Shown one piece after another: positions 1 through 11,759 of a stretch of 64,000 nt of DNA. The translations under genes and the position numbers were made by a program. Numbering within the stretch: position 1 is the first letter of the stretch; each line of letters starts with the position of its first letter. The stretch spans positions 1 to 64,000 of the forward strand of contig JAJAGP010002206.1 of NCBI GenBank assembly GCA_025084515.1. The letters run 5' to 3'. This DNA comes from Ancistrus triradiatus. Taxonomy: Eukaryota > Chordata > Actinopteri > Siluriformes > Loricariidae. The notes under the pieces are model-generated. The model was given only the letters and a program-made list of their open reading frames with translations. It searched no databases and was not told the origin of the DNA.

Positions 1-1947
1 CAAACAAACAAACAAAAAAAAACACAACTTGCCCTTAAGAAAGTCACAAACTCTGCAAATATTTAAAGAACCTAGATTCACTTGGGATTTGATGAGATTG
101 TGAAACAGGTTTATGTAGTACAGGTAAATTTACACACAAACCCCCATTTACTGATGTGATCCAGATTAAATCAGAGTTTCACTGCAGGGTAAAGTTGTTG
201 TGGCTGAAAAGAAGGGAGGAGCTGTGAGACTGAAAAACAACTGAATACAATCGCATTTAAAAATAAATGAACCAAACCCAACAAGGAAACGGAAGAGAAC
301 GTTTAAAGGTTTATTTATCAAGAGGACTGAGATCCATTCTCTCCCAGGGCTGAACAAACCATTTAAAATCAGGAAAACCAGTAACAGTCCAAAGTAAGGA
401 AGATGTTTGTAAATCCCAACAGTGACTCACAGGACATTTAAATGAGCCTCTTAAAGGATAAACTCAGAATTATTACACTCAGCACAATAAAGCCAAAGCC
501 AGAGCACCACAGGATCATGAATTTGACCATGGCTGAACATAAACAGATGGTTTTAATGATCATATGATGTCATTCAGACTGAAGGGAACAGATGTGATGT
601 GCTGGAATACAGACCAATACAATACAAACAGCTTTTAGAAAATAAGACCAGAACAGAAAAAGACTTGACTGAAAAATCAGAAAACATCCCATCAATAAAG
701 CAGAACAAACAGTACAAATAATCAGAAGATAAACTGTACGGGACTTGTATGAAAGCAGAACTAAAACTGTTACCACACCTGCCCATCACAAACCAGAAAC
801 AAAAAACTGATTAAAAAAAAAAAAAATACCTACACACCTAAACACAAACCAGAAAACACTGAGTAAAGACACTTGTGGGAGATCACTTTCATAAATTATA
901 TATCACAAGGTGAAAAGAAACCCCACAAACCATAGAAACAGCAGAAAAAAAAAAAAAGGTTTATAAAATCAGGACAATCCTACTGCAGCATAAACAGATT
1001 TTAAAACCAAATACCAGGGAAGCAGATCACAGAACACGGAGCAGTAAACCATTTTGTCAGAAACAAATTTAATAAACACAAATAGAACAACAAACCTGCA
1101 ACCACAGAAATCACCAATGCATTTACCATGGAGGAGGAAAACTTAAAAAAAAACAAAAAACAAAAAAAAACCACACAAAACAGCAACCCGTTTAAGAAAA
1201 GCACCGACACGCCTGTTAAATGATTTATTTTAGGATTGTGTTTAAAGTCACCTGTTAAATCAGAGGACCTGTATTCAAGCAAAATACCTCAAGACAAACC
1301 TTAAAGTAAAGCAACCGTGTTAAACACCTGTATTACAGAAATTATAAACACGTGTAATTTAAGGTTTGGTTTGTTGTGATGTATTTTTACACAAGAAATC
1401 AGAAACTCCATCAAACCAAAAACAGAAAACACATTAAGTGACGTAAGTGGTTAGAAACAACCCAACACCTCACACAAAAAAAATAAATAAAATAAAAATA
1501 AAAAGAGACAATCATGAATGTCAGAACCTGTAAAATCAGGATGAACATGCACAAGATCACATGATCGACCAGAAAACCCCCAAACAATATTCAACAATAG
1601 AAAAAAAGATTTAAAAACCAGAGAACCAAATCAGTTCACATGGATCAGAATTTATAAACACATTGAACAAACCTGCAAACAGGAAATCATTAATCAGAAA
1701 AATAACCAGTTAAAAAAAAAATGCAGTGACAAATACTTTTAAACATGATCCTACAATAAATCAGAGACCCCTTATTCACACAAACACCTCAAACCAAACA
1801 AAGGTTGTTAAAAATGTTAAATAGCCACATCACTGAAATTAAACATTAAATACATCAAAACATAAAAATCAACTCAGCACAAACCATACCAACAAGAATT
1901 CAACATCACCCAACACCTCAATCAGATCAAATAACCCCAGGACCGAC
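1..1947. other. A-rich noncoding stretch
   Basis: I see no gene here. The + strand is strongly A-rich, with recurring short words such as aaatcagaaca and many A runs. The same vocabulary continues through the tandem array up to about 11 kb. The ORFs present are short and low-complexity. If a minus-strand gene occupies 2-11.7 kb, this stretch would lie in its 3' flank or 3' region. Confidence 0.5.
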
Positions 1948-2047
1948 TTAGAAAACGGAGCTGACGAAGATGCCGTGTTCCTGTTTGCTGCATTCTGGAG
2001 AAAAGGAGTCATTAGCGGCTACAATTTGTCTGGAGGCACTCGCTGAC
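1948..2047 (-). other. exon-like GC-richer island (possible terminal exon)
   Basis: On the minus strand a segment of balanced composition sits in very A/T-rich surroundings. It follows an AG acceptor-like site (ctgtag) and stays open for about 33 codons to a TAA at 1948-1950. The peptide is Ser/Ala-rich and matches no family I recognise. It could be the 3'-most exon of the putative minus-strand unit described for 2-11.7 kb, or a chance open stretch. I see no convincing polyadenylation signal just downstream. Confidence 0.2.
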
Positions 2048-2261
2048 CTACAGCCCTCCTCACAGCAGATGGAGAACAACAAGAGGAACATATACACCAC
2101 AGAACAATTAAAAATATTACAAAACTAAAGAGAAAAAAAATATTGTAACAATTAAAACCACTAACCCTATAAATCAATCAAACAAAACCCAACCTGAAGT
2201 CGTTCCATCAGAACAGCAGAAATATACAAATAAATTACAAGAAAACATGAAAACGTTTATA

Positions 2262-2408
<147 letters not shown>

Positions 2409-3876
2409 AAAGCAGGTTATAAATCAGAACATGCGTAACTAAAAAAAAAAAAAAAGAATTCAATAGACACTAAGACAGACATGCAGCACCGAGTGCTCCA
2501 CTGCTGATTGGTGAACAGCCAGCCAATCAGGCATAAAAGATCTGAAAGAATCGCAGCTGTTATAAATCAGAACTGAGTAGGTACAGGCAAGCTCCATGTT
2601 ATGCACAAAAACAGACTGAAGCACAGCAGAGCTCTCCGTGTCCCTCTGGTGGCGCGTGTGGTTTTCAACCAGGAGTCTGATAAGAACAAATTCAGGGAAC
2701 CAAGTCAGAAAATACATTATTACATCTTGATATTTTAATCAAATGTTTAACAGGACCAGTGAGCTCACAGCGAAACCAGCAGCTGTATGGGTGGCAGAAG
2801 CTACCAGGGGCACCTGGAAAATAAAATATTTTTTCAGTAAGATGGGCAAATCCACTTAATCTCTTAGAACAGCAAAGAGCAAAACATTCACACACCAAGA
2901 AACACCTAAATAAGTCGAATAACTGAGGACAAGACAAAAGCAACAAATTAAATCAGAACACAAGAAACAAAAACCATTAAATCAGGAACAAATGAGAAAA
3001 TAAGAACACATTAATCAGAAATAATGTTTAAGATGTGAACATCATGACAGTAAATTAGCAGCTCAGATATCCGATTGGTTTATCATTACATCAATTCGGA
3101 TTTAAGCTCTAATGTAAAAATTATCAGGCTGAGATTTAATTCAAAGTGGACATTTATTGCAGAAAATCACCGCAGGATGGCGTGTTATCAGAACTACTGT
3201 GGATCTCCAACTGGATAAAATCCTCCATCCACACCGTTCCATGATATTGATCATCTTTAAGCTCCATTCTAAAACACAGCTCTCAAACCCAGGAGAAGAG
3301 GAGAAACAGTCCATCAAGATCTAAACGGTTCTTAAAGAACAGAGATGTGAAATAGGCCACTGTTCTGATTCATAACAGGACCTACGGACTGGTCCAGGCT
3401 CGGATGAGGGATTTTGAGTGACAGTTGAGCTCAATTCCACTGACTCACTGGATTTAAATCAAAACAGCAGCAAATACAGGCAACGCCAAATCGAATCTAA
3501 ATAAACCAAAGCAGAGAAAAGATAAGTCCAGAGGTTCAGAAAGAGCAAAATTCAAAGTTTCCAAACAGGTATAACAATCATTAATATTGAGCCTGACAGG
3601 AAATGATAAAAGCAGGAATGAAACAGCCAATTTATTTCTGTTACACCAACACTTGATAATGTGGGTCAAAATAATGACCAGACTTTGTAAATTTAATCAG
3701 TGGTTAATTAAACAGCACTGAAACTAGCTGACAGTTACCTATAAACTAGTTTGTGTTAGACAATAACAGTTTAAACAACTAAATCATAATCACTACCAAA
3801 CTTGAACTCATTAAATCAGAACAGCATAAAAATATAAACAAATACACCAGGAGAAATACAACACCCAACAACCTAC

Positions 3877-3940
3877 CTGAGGCACAGCAGCAGCTCTCTG
3901 GGTCCCTCTGGTGGTGCCGTGTGGTTTTGCAACCAGGAGT
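3877..3940 (-). other. exon-like block A, best-spliced copy
   Basis: On the minus strand an acceptor (tttcag) precedes a 64-bp segment reading RLLVAKPHGTTRGTQRAAA, followed by a GTAGGT donor. Two other copies keep the 64-bp length but have lost the GT donor. Product unknown. The Tc1 element at 3972-5180 lies between this block and the next block B copy. Confidence 0.35.
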
Positions 3941-3971
3941 CTGAAATGAATTCTGGAAACATCAGAAAATA

Positions 3972-5180
3972 CACTGCCTGGCCAAAAAAACACACAAAAT
4001 AAATAAAAAATAATAAAATAAAATAAAGGTCACACTAATTTCACCTTTAGCTTTGATAATGGCACGTGTTTGCTGTGGCATCATTTCCACAAGCTCCTGC
4101 AACATCACATTTATTTCTGTCCAAAGTTGCATTAATGTTTCCCCAAGATCTGTTCCACTGCACAGTCTTCCCCAGCACATCCCAAAAATTCTCCATGGGG
4201 TTCAGGTCTGGACTCTGGTGGATAATCCATGTGTGAAAATGATGACTCATGCTCCCTGAACCACTCTGTTTGAGCCCGATGAATCCTGGTATTGTCATCT
4301 TTGAATATGCCCGTGCCATCAGGGAAGGAGAAATCATAGATGGAATAACCTGGTGGTTCAGATTAATGTTCCTCATCAGCTGACCTCATTTCTTTGGGCA
4401 CATGACGCTGCAGAACCTGACCGACTGCAGAGACCCCACATCATAGCACCACCCCACAGGCTGGTTCAGTAGGCACTAGGCATGATGGGTGCATCACTCC
4501 TGCTGCCCCTCTTCTTATCCTGATGCGCCCATCACTGTGGAACAGGGTAAATCTGGACTCAGACCACATGACCTTCTTAAATTGCTCCAGAGTCCAATCT
4601 TTATGCTTCCTAGCAAATTGAAGCAGTTTTTGCTGTTAGCCTCTGATGAGGGGTTTTCTTGAGGCTACGCAGCTGTTCAGCCCCAATCCCTCGAGTTTTT
4701 TGTCATATTGTGTCTGTGGAAATGCTCTTACTTTCAATATTAAACACATCCCGAGTTCTATTGTTCTTCTACGATTTGATTTCAAACATTTCAAGTGATC
4801 CCCAGTCACAATCGTTCAAGATTTTTTTCCGACCACATTCCTCCCACCATCCTTCCACTTTTTAATAATGCGTTGGACAGTTCTTAACCTGATTTTAGTC
4901 GTTTCAGAAACTTCCTTTGATGTTTCTCTGTTTCATGCATGCCAATAATTCGACCCTTCTGAAACAGATGAACATCTTTTCCACGACCACAGGATGCATC
5001 CTTCCACATGGTTGTTTAACAAATGAGAAGCTCCTCACTGCATCAGTCAGGGTTCAATAACTTGCTGCCAGCTGGAACAATCAGTGCAGTAATTATCTGA
5101 TGGGAGGCTCTTACCCATTGGCTGAGTTATACCCAGGAGGTGACCTGGTTTTTTGTTTGGGTTTCTTTTGCCAGGCAGTG
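3972..5180 (-). mobile_element. Tc1-like DNA transposon with degraded transposase
   Basis: The ends are inverted repeats: CACTGCCTGGC at 3972 and GCCAGGCAGTG ending at 5180. TA dinucleotides flank it at 3970-3971 and 5181-5182, the Tc1/mariner target duplication. On the minus strand (4376 down to 4047) the last part of a DDE transposase is visible, with the family-typical SPDLNPMENFW motif. Upstream reading frames are broken by stops and frameshifts, so it is probably inactive. It interrupts one module of the local tandem array, and the unoccupied sister module at about 7756-7800 shows the empty site. Confidence 0.92.
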
Positions 5181-5221
5181 TATGTTAATAAATGTTTGAT
5201 ATTTTGTAATCAAATGTTTAC

Positions 5222-5300
5222 AGACCAGTGACCTGATGCATCAGTGAGCTCACACCGTCTGAAACCAGCAGCTGTTGGGTTGAAGAGCTACCAGGGGCAC
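5222..5300 (-). other. exon-like block B, copy 2
   Basis: Minus-strand acceptor (atatccag), then an open segment beginning APGSS and ending before a GTAAAC donor-like site. Length matches copies 3 and 4. The reading frame is open and most differences from other copies are scattered substitutions, both synonymous and not. Function unknown. Confidence 0.3.
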
Positions 5301-5893
5301 CTGGATATTAAAATAAAAGTTTCAGTAGATGGAAATTCACTTAATGTCTTAACAGTAAAGATCAAACATTCACACACCAGAAACATTAATAAATCAGAAT
5401 ACATAAACATGAGAATAATAAATCAGTAACAGTAATCAGAACACATTTACAAAAGAGAGAACAAAAAAAAAATCAGAATACACAATGACCAATGAAACAA
5501 TATAAATCAATCAGAAAATGAGGGAACAGATCAGAATACAAAAAAAAAAACAAAAAAAAAAAAAACCACATGACAGAAAACTAGCAGCACTGACCTTTAT
5601 CTGATTGATTTATTACATCTATTAAGGTTTAAGCTCTAATTAAACGATTATCAGGGAGATTTAATCAAAGTGGATATTATTTCAGAAACTCACCATCTCA
5701 GAGTGGAGCTGTTAATCGGGGTGAGAGTTCGAGCTCAATTCCACTGCACTCACTGGATTTAATCAACAGCAGCAAATCCAGAAACAGCAAACCTGCAATA
5801 AAAAAAGAAAAAAAGAAAACACAAAAGCAGAGAAAGATGAAGTCCAGAAAGAGCATATTATAAAACACAAAAGCAGATAGACAAAAGTAGAGC

Positions 5894-5924
<31 letters not shown>

Positions 5925-5963
5925 TATATATGAGTATATATAGAGTATATATATATATATATA
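5894..5963. repeat. (TA)n microsatellite
   Basis: Alternating TA runs are broken by two tgagtatata units. It sits in the spacer between modules of the minus-strand array. Confidence 0.9.
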
Positions 5964-6411
5964 AAAACAAACAGAACCATTAATATTGGGTCTGAGTGAG
6001 GAAATAAAAGCAGGAACTTGTGCATTAAAATCAGGCTGACCAATCAGAGCTTGGTCGTCGGGCAGAACAGCTCATAAGAGCTTATAGGACGAGCAACAGG
6101 CTGCCTCTAAAGACATGGATATTAAAAGATCTGGTGAAATAGAACTGAAAGGAGGAGAATGATGGTGATAAAGCTCACAGGGACTGGATGGAACCGTTTG
6201 ATTATTTATCCAAGTGCTTTCTAATCTGATCACAAAAAACACAAACTAGAGCTTCCTGCACTCATCTTCCGAGGCTTTGTTTAAGTCAACGATGTGAAAA
6301 AGACATGGTGAGACATTAAGAGAAGGGAAATTAAAGAAACCTAAAGGGGACAGTGTTTAAACATTAAATAAAAATAAACAGTAATAAATGTGACATTTTG
6401 TAATTGTTTAC

Positions 6412-6490
6412 AGACCAGTAAGCTGCTGAATCAGTGAGCTCGCACCGTCTGAAACCGGCAGCTGTTGTGTGGCAGAGCTACCAGGGGCAC
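6412..6490 (-). other. exon-like block B, copy 3
   Basis: Same borders and length as copies 2 and 4: AG acceptor, open frame starting APGSSATQQL, GTAAAC donor-like end. Supports a repeated exon hypothesis but does not prove translation. Confidence 0.3.
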
Positions 6491-6926
6491 CTGGACATGT
6501 TAAAAAAGATAAGGCTCAGTAGACGGCAAATCAATGTCCTAAAGATCAAACATTCACACACCAGAAACAAGTTAATAAATCAGAACACGTTAAATAAATA
6601 AAACAATACAATAAATCACAACATTAAACATTAATGTTTGAGAGAACAATATCAGAACAAACCAGTCACATTAATAAATCATAATACATGTTAAGTGAAA
6701 AAACAAAATAGATTAATAACATTAAATCAGGACATATAATTGAGAGAACAACATTAATCACAATATGCATTTATGAGACAGTATAAAAAGTTAACAGGAC
6801 TAACAGTAAATTAGCAGCACTGAGCATTAGCTGATTGGTTTATCATTACATCTATTAAGGTTCAAGCTCTAATGAAACGATTATCAGTGAGATTTAACCA
6901 AAGTGGATATTATTTCAGAAACTCAC

Positions 6927-7048
6927 CGTCTCGGACTGGAGCTGGTAATCAGAACTACCTGCTGTGATCTCCAACTGGATAAAATCCTCCATCTACACTG
7001 GTTCCACTGATAATGATCATCTTTAAGCTCCATTACTAAAAACAGCTC
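6927..7048 (-). other. exon-like block D, copy 3
   Basis: A 122-bp minus-strand segment lies between an acceptor (ttctag) and a consensus GTGAGT donor. It contains an in-frame ATG and reads MELKDDHYQWNQ near its start. The copy at 8929-9050 has the same length and a GTGGGT donor. Copy 1 (about 3171-3282) is diverged with indels, and copy 2 near 5700 is mostly deleted. Confidence 0.35.
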
Positions 7049-7829
7049 CTAGAACAGAGAAGAGGAGAAACAGTCCATCAGATCTAAAGGTTCCTAAAGA
7101 ACAGAGCAGAAATAGTCCAACTGATTCTGATCACACAGGACCTATGGACTGGTCCAGGCTCAGTATGAAGGGAGTGACAGAGTTTGAGCTCAATTCCACT
7201 GCAGTCACTGGGTTTAATCAACAGCAGCAAATCCGGAAACAGCAAACCTGAAATAAAAATAAAAACAAAAACAAGCAGAGAAAGATCAAGTCCAGAAAGA
7301 GCAAATAATAAAATACAAAAGCAACTCAAGAAAATGGTAAATGCATAAAGAGCAAAAAACAAGTTTCCAAACAGTACACAACAAAACCATTAATATTAAG
7401 CCTGACAGAAAAACGAGGTGAAATTTAACTCTTAAATAAATCAGAGTATCCTGAACCTTAAATAGGATCTTTAGAATGATTTGAACTTCAGGTTTTCAGT
7501 TTGACACATGACAGTTTTAACAGACTTGAAGGAAACCACATCGATACTCATTTGTTTGAGTATAAAAGTAGATAAAGAGAGCAAGATCTGCACATTAAAG
7601 CTTTAGTTCAAACATTTACAATAAACAACAAAACGGCCAATTCATTTCTGTTGAAACCTTAAAGCCAAAACAGCACCATTACGAACAAAAGACTGAAGAA
7701 CAGCAGCAGCTCTCCGGGTCCCTCTGGTGGTGCTGTGTGGTTTTGCAACCAGGAGTCTGAAAGAACAAAATCAGGAAGCATCAGAAAACGAATTAATAAA
7801 TATCTGATAATTTTTAATCAAATGTTTAC

Positions 7830-7908
7830 AGACCAGTGAGCTGCTGCATCAGTGAGCTCACACCCTCTGAAACTGGCAGCTGTTGTGTGGTAGAGCTACC
7901 AGGGGCAC
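7830..7908 (-). other. exon-like block B, copy 4
   Basis: Open frame with AG acceptor and GTAAAC donor-like end, 79 bp, nearly identical in layout to copies 2 and 3. Copy 1 (2757-2813) is shortened and frame-shifted, and copy 5 (9859-9936) has lost one base. Confidence 0.3.
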
Positions 7909-8364
7909 CTGGACATACACATATACACACACAAAGTTAATAGGTGGCAATCCACTTCATGTATTAACAGCAGAGATCAAACATTCAAACACACCAGCAG
8001 CAGATTAATAAATCAAAATACATGTTAATAAATGAAAGAGCAAAACAAGTCACCAACACAATGAGAATACATTGAGAGAAAACTATGATAAATTAAATCA
8101 CCACAAATAAATAACTAGTAACATTAATCAGAAACCGTTGGGGGGGGGCTTAACAGTAACAGTTAACAGTAAATTGGCGGCACTGAGTGTTATCTGATTA
8201 GTTCGTCGTTACATCAACCAACAAGTGAACACGATACAATAAATAAGCAACATTAATCAGAATGTTTATAAAGAGAACATTAGAACATGTTAAGCAACAA
8301 CTAACAATCAGAAAAACGTTATGAGAGAGAAATCATGGTAAATCAATAACATGAAAATCAGAAC

Positions 8365-8682
8365 TAGGGGTGGGCAATATGACGATATTTTAGCGCATCG
8401 TGATAAATGATAGACAGCATGCATTTCCGATAGAGGATATCAGTGATTAATAACCTCTGACCAACTGCACGTTTCATTATAAAGACTAATTAGTTCTGTT
8501 TAATTGGATACAGTGCAGCACATTTACAATATAAGTCACTAAGTATGGTATAATATTTGAATAGCAGTTTAAGAAAAATCAGTCACTGATGCTCTGTCTG
8601 ATCACATGCATCATGATAATTAACGTAGATGGTGAAAATGTCATTAATAGATGCAATATTTTTACCATATCACCCACCCCTA
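8365..8682. mobile_element. hAT-type MITE
   Basis: A 318-bp noncoding element starts TAGGGGTGGGCAATATG and ends with the inverted CATATCACCCACCCCTA. It is flanked by near-identical 8-bp duplications, ATCAGAAC (8357-8364) and ATCAGGAC (8683-8690). The 8-bp target duplication and TAGGGG ends fit a non-autonomous hAT element. It sits inside the tandem array and inflates one module. Confidence 0.88.
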
Positions 8683-8928
8683 ATCAGGACACATTTATAA
8701 AATGAGAGAAAACAACAATGCTCAGTAACATTAATCAGAAAATGTTTATAAGACGGAACAAACCAGAAACATCAGCAAACATGAAAACAGAAAAATAACA
8801 TGACAGTAAGTTAGCAGCACTGAGCTTTGTCTGACTGGTTTATCGTTACATCAGTTAAGATTTAAGCTCTAATTAAACGATTATCAGGCTGAGATTTAAC
8901 CAAAGTGGACATTATTTCAGAAACCCAC

Positions 8929-9050
8929 CGTCTCGGACTGGAGCTGGTAATCAGAACTACCTGCTGTGATCTCCAACTGGATAAAATCCTCCATCCACAC
9001 CGGTTCCACTGATAATGATCATCTTTAAGCTCCATTACTAAAAACAGCTC
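8929..9050 (-). other. exon-like block D, copy 4
   Basis: The 122-bp twin of 6927-7048, with acceptor tttag and donor GTGGGT. Sequence is nearly identical to copy 3, indicating recent duplication or gene conversion. Confidence 0.35.
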
Positions 9051-9610
9051 CTAAAACAGAGAAGAGGAGAAACAGTCCATCAGATCTAAAGGTTCCTAAA
9101 GAACAGAGCTGAAAATAGTCCAACTGATTCTGATCATACAGGACCTATGGACTGGTCCAGGCTCAGGATGAAGGGAGTAAATCTGAAATTATAAAAAACA
9201 AAAGCTAAGAAAGTTCAAGGCCAGAAAGAACAGATAAAATACAACAGCAGATTAAAAAGGGCAACTTGAGATAATAAATGAGCGAATTCAATGAACAAAA
9301 CTTCCAAAGAGTATAATAAAATCATTAATATAGGTCCTTACTAAAGAAATTTCAAAAGCAGGAATTGTTACACATCTTATTGAGTTTAAAGTTAACTCTT
9401 AAATTAATGAGAGCTTTAGAATGATTTGAACTTCAGGTTTAATCAGTGTATGACTCAGTTCAGTTTAAAGTGATTCAGAACCGATGATAACTAAATCACT
9501 TTCTTTTAACACTTTTAAAGCACACTGGATCAATACTCGTTTGGTGTTTGAGTAATATACAGACTATAAAGGTGGACAAACAGCAAGATGATTACAGTTT
9601 ATAGACTCAC

Positions 9611-9756
9611 CTGTAAGGAAGCTCAAGTCCTGGGGCCAGTTTTTCCCCAAAGCTTTTAAATCCTGATTCCGATGGTCCCAATAACCAAACTCCCTGATTT
9701 CCTGTCCAGGATCAAACTGATCTCATGGATTTTGTCCCAGTTCTTCAACACATTTT
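9611..9756 (-). other. exon-like segment with consensus donor
   Basis: On the minus strand this 146-bp segment follows an acceptor (tgtgcag) and ends TTACAG before a GTGAGT donor. One frame is open for about 32 codons (NVLKNWDKIHEISLILDRK...) before a TAA. The equivalent position in the previous module (near 7590) lacks it, where ctgcacattaaagc is joined directly to upstream sequence, so it was gained in this unit or lost in the other. I do not recognise the protein. Confidence 0.35.
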
Positions 9757-10462
9757 CTGCACATTAAAGCTTTAAGTTAGTCTTTGTTAATCTGATGCTG
9801 ATTTCTGGGACAGAATATACATTAATACATAATCTGACATTTTTAATCAGATGTTTACAGACCAGTGAGCTGATGTACCAGTGAGCTCACGCCATCTGAA
9901 ACTGGCAGCTGTTGTGTGGTAGAGCCACCGGGGCACCTGGATATGGATATATACACGTCTCAGTAGGTGTCAATCCACTTAATGTATTAACAGCAAAGAT
10001 CAAACATTCAAATACACCAGCAGAAAATTAATAAACCAGAATATGTTAATACATGAGACAATACAAGTCTTACACATAGGAATACATAGGAATCAGAACA
10101 CATGTTGAGAGAGAACAACATCAGAACAAACCAGAATCACATTAAATCAACATGTTTATAAAAGAGAAAACATCACAAATCAGAAACATTAATCAAAATA
10201 CACTTTCATAAAAAAGAGAACACAATAGCAGTTAGTAAAACATTAATCAGAACATGTTCATAAGGGAGAGAAAATACAATTAATCAATAACACATTAAAT
10301 CTGGACATGGTTATAACTGAGAGAAAGCCATAAGTCAGTAACACATTAATCAAACTTCACATAAATCAATGACTGAAGGAACCAGAAACACCATTAGTGT
10401 TCCAAAGGTTCAAGAAATTTAAACAACTATAACAACAAACAGCTAATTAACTTCTGTTACAC

Positions 10463-10653
10463 CAGTGCTTCTCCTGATCCTGGAGCCCCACTGCTCTGCA
10501 CACTTTAGTGATTTTCCTGCTCCCATCACACCTGATCCAACTACTCAGCTCATTAACAACCCAATTACTGAGTGAAAGTGGGTGTGTTCAAACAGGAAAA
10601 CCACTAAAACGCTCAGAGCAGTGGGGCTTCAGGGCCAGGACTGAGAAACACTG
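10463..10653. mobile_element. fold-back MITE
   Basis: The left arm (CAGTGCTTCTC...GCCCCACTGCTCTG) is matched by the reverse complement of the right arm (CAGTGTTTCTC...GCCCCACTGCTCTG). This gives a roughly 190-bp near-palindrome able to fold into a long hairpin. The element type is common in fish genomes, and I cannot see a clear target duplication. Confidence 0.75.
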
Positions 10654-11133
10654 GTACACTAACACACTCAGGATAACCCAATAAAACAGACATTTAATCA
10701 TCATAAACTATACAGTACTGAGATTGTATCAAACTAGTTTGTGTCACACTAAATACGTTGAATTAAATTTAATCTTGCCCACAGATTCCACATAATTAAA
10801 CACACTCCACTTAACGCAGATTTACTTAAACTCAACATGATAAATCTGAACCTTTAATCCTTTTTGTTGAGTTACTTCCATTTAAATAATCAGACTAAAA
10901 TTAAAACATCTAATTCTAGCCCCTACAGCTCAAACTGATGTTTCGAAATGAGTTAAGAATTTAACTTACTAATAACCAAAAAGTTATTTCAATTAAATTA
11001 ACTTAAGGAGTAAATAAAAAAGCTAAGTAAATCCACCAAAATCTAAACATTAAAAAATCCGTTTCAGTTCCTTTCCATTAAAAAAGACAGGTCATTACAG
11101 AGATCACAAACTAACTTACTTTCATGCCTTTAC

Positions 11134-11171
11134 TTAGTTACTCAGGTCCGGTCTCTCTCAGTACTGCTGAA
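11134..11171 (-). other. candidate 38-bp exon
   Basis: On the minus strand a good polypyrimidine acceptor (tttctctgtag) precedes 38 bp ending in a GTAAAG donor. It lies between the candidate first exon (11544 onward) and the exon-like segment at 9611-9756, in the same orientation. Unproven. Confidence 0.25.
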
Positions 11172-11543
11172 CTACAGAGAAACACAAAGCATGATTAATG
11201 AAGTTAAACAGCAAAAGAGCAGCGTTTCTAAACAACCCAGTCCAGCTGTAGAATTACAAACTCTCCTACAAACGCTGTTCTAGAGGAATTTAGCAAAGCG
11301 CTGCAGGTCTCTTAGATACACAAAGCTCAGGCCTAAAAGACATTTTATAAATTATCACCGAATAGCTTTGTTACTGTATATAAACTAGTACAAAAACTAG
11401 TTTAGTACAGAATTGAGCCTGGAATAAAAACAAAAAACTCCAAAACATAATTTTTTAAAAGTCCGTAATTAAACTAGCCTATAGCAAATTACAAACAAAA
11501 CGCCAGCACCCATTGAGAGATGCTAAAACCAAACGCCGCTTAC

Positions 11544-11705
11544 CTTTAACAGGTGATTAAACTGAAGTTCACCCAGCTGACTCACACCTTCACACATAAT
11601 ATAAAATTAATACATTAAACTAGAGCAGCGACTAATAACATTTCTAAACTCACATTATTAAATAGACTTAATTATCCGTAAATCCGCGGTACCGAGACCG
11701 AACCC
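11544..11705 (-). other. candidate first exon / promoter-proximal region of a minus-strand unit
   Basis: On the minus strand this segment ends TTAAAG before a GTAAGC donor. Its upstream end, about 11690-11750, is locally enriched in CG dinucleotides. The strong A-over-T bias of the + strand fades near here. Together these suggest, but do not prove, a transcription start for a minus-strand unit extending toward position 2000. Confidence 0.25.
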
Positions 11706-11759
11706 AACCACGCCAAACCAAACCGCAAATCTAGCCTTGCTAATCTAATATAAATAAAC

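Larger units (their letters stand above)
2600..9940 (-). repeat. tandem array of ~1.2-1.5 kb modules with recurring exon-like blocks
   Basis: Several blocks recur in the same orientation. Block A (64 bp, reads LLVAKPH on the minus strand) lies at about 2612-2676, 3877-3940 and 7693-7756. Block B (about 75-79 bp) lies at 2757-2813, 5222-5300, 6412-6490, 7830-7908 and 9859-9936. Block C/D/E (about 450 bp) lies at 3057-3500, 5580-5792 (internally deleted), 6812-7247 and 8812-9180, with a stub at 8165-8220. B-to-B spacing is about 1.26, 1.19, 1.42 and 1.5-1.7 kb after subtracting a Tc1 element and a hAT MITE. The B, D and E blocks have AG/GT splice-like borders on the minus strand, and A2 has a GTAGGT donor. 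Block B is open in three of five copies and frameshifted in two. I do not recognise the product. It could be duplicated exons of an unknown gene, a long noncoding RNA, or a decayed local duplication. Confidence 0.7.

Noticed and set aside
5698..6043. Tyr/Ile-rich ORFs on the minus strand
   Set aside because: Produced by the (TA)n microsatellite.
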